Shown piece by piece: positions 58,016 to 64,000 of a DNA stretch of 64,000 nt (its first letter is position 1; the number at the start of each line of letters is the position of its first letter). This stretch comes from Calonectria ilicicola (lineage: Eukaryota > Ascomycota > Sordariomycetes > Hypocreales > Nectriaceae), in the NCBI GenBank assembly GCA_020809705.1, contig CP085831.1:3348001-3412000 (forward strand), given 5' to 3'. The translations under genes and the position numbers were made by a program. A model generated the notes under the pieces. The model ran no database searches, was not told where the DNA came from, and saw only the letters and a list, made by a program, of their open reading frames with translations.

Positions 58016-59852
58016 GATAATCACGCACGAAGGATTTCTTTACTAAAACTGGTCTGATATTCACTACTTTTCACCATTTTACACTCGTTGAATCTGGGAT
58101 TGCAAATGGCGTTTATGTGCTCAAGGTCGCAGTTCAGGCAGCCCTTTCACAATTCTAAACAGACTGACAATAAATATGGCTGCGAATGATTCTTTTGTAT
58201 GCACTGTCTTTACTTTTATCTGATAATATAATATAGTTATTGCAAGGTTGTGTTGCTGTGACTTGTCTGACTTGGAAACCAAATATCCATGGGACCACAA
58301 AAATAAATAAACGAAATAAACAATGTATCAATTTTCTTTGTGCATGTCTTTTATTTATCTTTTCCGATTGAAGGAATAGTGAAAAGGCGACGGAAATAGG
58401 AAACCCACCACCAACCGCGATGACCAAAGATCTCAGTCATGACATGATTTGTCGGTGAAGGAAGGTGCCTTGATGACGACTAAGTACACTAGCTTCCAAA
58501 AAGACGGGAGCCAAAAATAACTTCAATAACATAAGGCCATATAGCTCAAATAGTATCTGATCTTGAAATCGGGCTAAAAGTCATACATTGAGACAAATCT
58601 ATCGTATCTGCCTAGTGTTGATTGAGCTCAACTACTAGACCACCCCTTCCAATCGAATTCCAACAGGTCGATAGTTCGAATCCACAGTCCTTAGCACAAT
58701 AGACGCGTCAGGTTGGTGTCTGGTCTTATAAAAAATGAAGAGGCATGTCTCTCTGCCTTTACTGAGGCGCGTCGACAGTCGGCTAGAGTACATCACCTAG
58801 CACAGGAACATTCTCAATTTGTGACCCGTCTCATGCATGGGTTTAGGCAGGCCGAGGAGGAACAGATGACACAGTTTTTGACACTTGCGTCAGCACATTT
58901 TATGCAGTGTACTATTTTACATAAATTTGCGATCATTGTGCTCGTGCCTTGATGAGTCATCTATGCAAGTGTCTTTGGACTAAACACAGCGTACCCTACA
59001 CCCACTGCCATGGTATTGTAAGAGTTCTAGAGAGCACATTTCCGAGAAAAAAATGTATTAGAAATAAACTTAGATTTAGATTTTTTTAATGATAGTTTTC
59101 CTCCATTTTGGTAGTATTAATCAATATCCTTGTCATAGAGCTAACAGATATAAGGATCGTCATGGTATTTGGTTCAAGAGTCTGCAATCGCTCCTACTGG
59201 AGCACGACTCGCCTTGGAAATTCACTACGCATATGAACAGGTTTTTGATAGGGCTTATTAATACTGAGATCTAAGCACACTTAGGTATTGAAGTTGTCCT
59301 ATTAAAACTAAAATATTTGCTGGTAGTATTGACTGCTGAAGTTCAGTTCACACTTGAAGATTCCAACTAATTTTGACCGATTAGTCAGCAACCATCGTAT
59401 GTGTGATTGTCGGAAAGACACGTGACTATAACATCAAAGTTTGATTGGATAGGTCACGAACAGTGGATCAAGCCCCTTTTTGCGCCCATAGTGAGATGAG
59501 GACGGTATTACCGACGCCCCTATTTGCTGCCCGCAGTGGGTATCGGAAATACTTGGGGTATAATAAAACAGTACAATGTCGTACGGCGCGAAGGGTACAG
59601 GTGGCCGCATTCACGTTGCATCCAGTAGGCAAATATTATCGGACTGCTCCTTAGGTGGCTGAATCGGAGCTGCCTCTCTAAGGGGATATCCAGATATCGA
59701 CCTATAAACACAAAAAACAGTACAAATTTAGGCATATGGTTATCCGAGATATGAAATTATATTGCAATGATTGATTTGGTGTAGATGCTGTAGATACCCA
59801 TTTGCCCAACAGAACATCTAATACACCAGGCCAAAAAACACCAGAGCCTCCA
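58016..59852. other. intergenic region with weak coding-like patch
   Basis: No confident gene. The plus-strand frame at about 58713-58952 has a helical, coding-like composition (ARRQSARVHHLAQEHSQF) but no start codon, partner exon or recognised domain. It may be a relic. AGTTCGAATCC at 58673-58683 resembles a tRNA B box, but no cloverleaf can be drawn. The rest is AT-rich. CACGTGAC-like sequence occurs near 59420. Confidence 0.4.
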
Positions 59853-61640
59853 TTACTTGTTAATTATGCTGGCGATATCAGAAATGAACTGGATACTCTT
59901 GGCCCTGAGGTTGTCTGTCTCTACCCTCAAACTCTTCCCTGCATGAAACACCATGTTCTTGGGCTCATCTGTGGTGTACTTTGGCCAAGAAGGCACATCA
60001 TGGGCAACTGTGATTTATTAGCAACAAAAGGCATTTCTGGGACGGGGGCTATGCTGACTCTCATGATCATTGGGGGACCCAGTATTGACGAAGTTTATCC
60101 ACATCCGGCTCATTGACTCGGCGAGATCATAGTAGAGCGCTTGTTGGTGAACATCGGGAATTTCAAACGGATTCCTCTCATAACCATATCCTTTGGTATT
60201 CCTAAAAACAAAAGGGATTTCGAGGAAATGCGTGGCCCCTAAAATTTCCGGTGAGATTCCTTCCGAAACTGTATCGAACCGATAGCTGTAGCAGTCTACA
60301 CCAAACTCTGCCCATGCCTTAGCGGTAATTCGGCGTCCAGCAATGATGAGAAGATCCCCGGCAAGAAGTGATGTTGACCCATAAAGGGGTCCATACGGCG
60401 TGCCAGGGTCCCTCAAGACAGTTCCAAGCTCAAGTTGATCCTCTCGTTTATCCCTGTTCAGATAAAGGTCTTGGAATTTGCCCTGAATATCCAAACTAAG
60501 GTTGCTTCCAGCGAATCCTAGTAATATTTGTGTAAAGTCTTCTGCTGTTCGAACCTTGGTTCCCTCAGCCATGTGAACAAAAGCTGTGCCTTCATTGGTG
60601 TTGGCGCCAATCAATAAGGGGACGCGATTGAATGCTCCAGTACTGAGTGATTTTGAAGGTAGTTGTGTGTATAAATCACCATCAATAACTGGATTCCAAG
60701 ATATGGTAGCAGACGCATTGCGAAGCGCTTCAGCTGGGATGGATCGAAGACATGAAATCGCATCGGCTTGATCGGAGCATCCCACGTTATTCTTAAGATT
60801 TTCAAGCATCGAATCTTGGATTTGATTTGGTGCAATGGGAACAAACGGAACCAAGCTGCCACTCTGAGCAATAGCTCTGTGAAACAATCTCTCGTCGGTA
60901 CCATTATTGGCAAGGAGATGAAGCCCGACTGAGTAGGCTCCTGCCGACTCGCCTTGGATCGTGACACTTCGGGGATCACCGCCGAAAGAGCCAATGTTTT
61001 CTTGCACCCAATGCAGCGCTAGACGTTGGTCATGTATTCCTAGATTTGTTGTTCCGTCATCTCGAAAGGGTTGACCAGATATAAAACCAAAAGTACCCAA
61101 TCGATAATTCATGCTAACACCGATGATTGGCTTTCCCATGGTTACAGAAGCGTTGACGATGTATGACATGTTGTAACGACCATCGCCACTACCTCCCTCT
61201 TGGAATCCTCCACCGTGTATCCAGACCAAGACCGGTAGTTGGGAAGTGTTTGTGCAGTCGGATGGACGCACAACGTTGATTGTCAAGCAGTCTTCATTTT
61301 GGGGATATGTGATTGATGACTGTGTGAAGCCGGGAAGGTTAAGCTTATTCTCGAAGCAAAACGGGCCATAATTCTGTGCTAAATAAGGCTGTTCCCAGGT
61401 GGAATTGAGTGGCTGTGGACGGGAGAATCTCAATCCTTGAATGGGTGGCTGGGCGTAGGGGATGCCGAGAAAGTGGTCTTGGTGGTATTCATGATTGTAT
61501 ACTCCTCTAATAGTCCCGTTCGTTATTGTAACTGCTGGTGCAGCTAATTCCCGCGCTTGATGAGACCCAACTTCAAGGCCAGGTAAACAAAAGACAGGAG
61601 AATGAGGAAGAAATAGTAAAAGTAGGAGAGGGACTCGCAT
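59853..61640 (-). CDS. secreted type-B carboxylesterase
   Basis: Two exons (61640-60059 and 60007-59853) give 578 residues. The small last exon is easily missed because the frame hits TAA TAA inside the intron. Splicing 60058-60008 (branch point GCTAATA) restores the expected C-terminus VPSWPKYTTDEPKNMVF. An 18-20 residue signal peptide (MRVPLLLLLFLPHSPVFC) precedes the α/β-hydrolase domain: IHGGGFQEGGSG oxyanion hole, GESAGAYS with nucleophile about Ser230, Glu about 348 in NTNEGTAF, and His about 470 in GATHFLEIPF. Several N-glycosylation sequons are present. It should hydrolyse carboxylic esters (lipase/cholinesterase-like superfamily) outside the cell. The substrate is unknown. It lies beyond the disrupted DUF3638 gene and is probably not part of the metabolite cluster. 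Confidence 0.93.
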
Positions 61641-62380
61641 TTTGAGAGAATGATAACGAAAGAAGACTTAATTCATGTTTCTCAGTATATTTTGATGGGC
61701 CATATTATATACTAATACTAAACGAAAGGATTTCTAGAGAGGTCATCCTGCAATCTCCGAAGTCCCGCGGGATTGAAATGTTTCTTGGCGTTGACACACC
61801 CACTATACCTTTTTATAATCTGTTCGTATCATCAAAAAATCGTAGCTCAGATATAGCCGAGGACTGCATCGGGTTTTATTCAAAAGGGATAAAATTAATT
61901 AACAAAATACTTGATTAACCATCAAACATTTCTACTCCTGCAAAATCAAGGCGTAATAACACTTGGGGAGAACAGAACACCTTACATGGATTTGAGTTTT
62001 GCTTTCCATTTTCAGAAATTCATGTTGATGACACATCGTAATACTAAATTCGGAAAATGTGTTTGCCAAGAAAAGAAGCTTTCGGCATTTACAACAAGAC
62101 AAGCTGGAAAGAAATGGCCGAGCTTCAGCAAAACTTTTATGTAATGGCAAAAGAAGGTTAAAATCTTGACAAAATAGTGGGGCATTAAATGGATTAATCT
62201 AATCCATGGGCTCCTACGACATGTGATAACAAGGGATCAGGTCTAATGGAGACGAGGTCATGGGGGAATTCTTAAGTCAAAACCTTTCTATCTGTAATGA
62301 TTTGAGTCTCTATTATCTATATTCTATATACCAATCTATACTGTTGCATGTATTTGATCGCTTAGACCATATTAAATCCA
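61641..62380. other. intergenic region
   Basis: Contains the carboxylesterase promoter at its left end and the 3' flank of the next MFS gene at its right end. AT-rich. Short overlapping frames on both strands at 61911-62150 have no recognised content. Confidence 0.45.
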
Positions 62381-64000
62381 TCATGCTTCTTCAGTTTGAA
62401 GAGGGGTGTTCTGAGCCCTTGAGGCACGGAGCTTCTGAAGGACTTTGGCTGCTTCAGAAGCGTACTTGCACTTCATGCGGATTCGCCGACCATAAAAATG
62501 GAATAAAAAGGGACAAGGAACACACGCAAGAGCTAAAAATGCGGGGATGGAGCTAGCCCACTGATTCCCTAATCTTTCATACATGTGACGAGTAAACAGG
62601 GGAAAGGAGGCACCAAATAAAGATCGAAGAACTGAGTTAGCCGCTAACACGGAGGCGGCATATACCACATCTGCTTGAAATCAGTAATCAAGAAGATTCA
62701 GCGGATAAGACAAACTTACAAGAATCCACAAAGTAATTCATCAGTGACAAGAACACCAAAATCAGACCACAGGCGAAGAATGCGGAGCCGATAATTGGTA
62801 CTATCCAATGGACTGAGGGGAAGGTCGTCCATGCAAACCAAAAAAGACCAACAGGAGTGAGAATGGAGCCAATCATGGAGAGAGGCAGTCTTGCTTCCGG
62901 TTCCACCAGATCGCCCTTCATGGCTACCAACCGGGCGTAACGCCGATTATTGAGCATCCCAATCAGGGTTCCAACCAAAACACCAATTGCAGTTCCACCA
63001 AAGGCCAGACCCCCAATGCCTCGGCCCCAGCCTCGCCCTTGTTGGAAGACAATTGGAAAGGCCGCGAAGCACATGTATAATGTTCCATATATGATCGATG
63101 TATACAGCGATGTAAAGAGTACAATAGGCTCTTTCAGCAGAAGAACTAATGGTCGAGTGAGGGCAATCTTTAATTGAGAAGAAAGTGACTTTTCTGGCTG
63201 GCCTGCTTCCAGTTTCGATATATACGTCTTGCCCGTCATCTTAGATAAGTGTTGGGCGCGTTGACGAAGGAGAACTGGAGCGTAAGTCTCTGGAACAAAA
63301 AGGGAGTTGAGAATCCACAGCACGCCGGTGAATATCGCCATTAGGCCGTGCAGCCAGCGCCATCCTTCCGCTTGCCCAAGAAATCCACTTGCAATTGGGC
63401 CTAGTACATCAGTTAGTGGAATACTATTGTATTCATAACGAAAAGCATCTTACCAACAGTCGGTCCTAGGAAAGGTGCCATGGCGAAAAGGCTTGTGGCA
63501 AGGCCCCGCTGAGAATTATCGAACATGTCTGCTATTACTCCTCCGCCGTTTGTCATGGTTGATGCACCAAAGGCGGCGGCAAGAAAACGGCAGATGAGCA
63601 GGGCAGCAATATTATTTGCACAAGCTGCTCCAACATTGAATGCTGTCAATGCCATATACGTGAATACAAAGACTATTTGTCTTCCATAGAGCTCAGAGAG
63701 GGGAGCCCATAGTAATGGACCGATGGCAAAGCCTAAAACGAATAACGAAATGCCCAGAGTCGCGACTTCTTGCGATACGTCAAAGGTGACCATAACGTCC
63801 CTCAAACCACCAGAAAATGCCGAGCTTGCAAACGTCAAAGACAAGGAAGCAATCGCCTGAAGAAAGGTGATTATCCATTTCTTCTTTGTTGACAATAGCA
63901 TAGGATCTTGTGGATCCTTGGTAATAAACTCAACTAGAAAGGGAGATTCGTTCGTTCCATGGCCGCTGTAGCTGTGGTGTAAGAATTTCTCATAGTCGCC
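62381..64000 (-). CDS. MFS multidrug-type transporter (DHA1), 5' end outside window
   Basis: Exons visible are 64000-63454 (open past the right edge), 63400-62720 and 62670-62381, giving 505 codons before the stop. Introns are 53 and 49 nt with consensus ends. Twelve-TM DHA1 features: LSELYGRQ in loop 2-3, [20 protein letters not shown] in TM4-5, [14 protein letters not shown] (antiporter motif C) across the intron, and [11 protein letters not shown]. The N-terminal part, [15 protein letters not shown].., has no ATG before the window end and no clear splice acceptor, so the start codon lies to the right. It should export a drug or metabolite by proton antiport. It resembles the cluster exporter at 33-34.7 kb in family but the two differ throughout, so it is not a recent duplicate. 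Confidence 0.9.

Noticed and set aside
58590..58690. tRNA-like signals (AGTTCGAATCC B-box match on the plus strand, an A-box-like stretch on the minus strand)
   Set aside because: The two boxes are on opposite strands and the bases around the TTCGAAT loop do not pair into a T stem, so no cloverleaf can be drawn.
33003..64000. The two DHA1 transporters as a recent duplication
   Set aside because: They share family motifs only. Loops, termini and most helices differ and the intron positions are not matched by sequence identity.

Overview
The window is nuclear DNA of a filamentous ascomycete (Pezizomycotina). The evidence is short introns (47-106 nt) with GT..AG ends and CTAAC/CTGAC-like branch points in most genes, a fungal zinc-cluster regulator, and a fungal hybrid polyketide synthase-nonribosomal peptide synthetase (PKS-NRPS). 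I assembled exons by hand. For every CDS called below, the summed exon length is divisible by three, and splicing joins conserved protein motifs. The genus cannot be fixed from the sequence.

Left third (1-18.4 kb), accessory metabolism. In order: a TauD/TfdA-type Fe(II)/2-oxoglutarate dioxygenase (+), a seven-exon zinc-cluster transcription factor (-), a GNAT acetyltransferase (+), a possible small two-exon gene (+), a Dal5-type MFS anion permease (-), an amidohydrolase-2/lactonase-like enzyme (-), a D-2-hydroxyacid dehydrogenase (+), a short-chain dehydrogenase (-) and a secreted Ser/Thr-rich protein with an apple-like Cys domain (-). The permease, lactonase-like enzyme and hydroxyacid dehydrogenase look like a small uptake/catabolism group. 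The divergent promoter of the last two carries repeated GTCCGAT half-sites.

Middle (19.5-47.9 kb), a secondary-metabolite gene cluster. The core is a 4,002-residue PKS-NRPS (KS-AT-DH-MT-KR-ACP-C-A-T-R) with five exons. It is followed by a DHA1 MFS exporter, a CYP52-like P450, a SAM methyltransferase, a DMATS-type aromatic prenyltransferase, a metal-dependent amidohydrolase and a PaxM-like FAD monooxygenase with a long multi-helix membrane tail. A reasonable reading is that the synthetase joins a methylated polyketide to an amino acid. The prenyltransferase, P450, monooxygenase and methyltransferase would then decorate the product, and the MFS protein would export it. The gene set partly overlaps those of cyclopiazonic acid/speradine and fusarin-type pathways but matches neither as I know them, so the product is best treated as unknown.

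Right third (48-64 kb). A giant DUF3638/DUF3645 gene is broken by a premature TGA near its N-terminus and by a one-base frameshift just after a GEGK (P-loop-like) motif. It is therefore probably a pseudogene. Next are a secreted type-B carboxylesterase with a small last exon and a second DHA1 MFS transporter that runs off the right edge. No rRNA, tRNA, CRISPR array or intact transposon was found.
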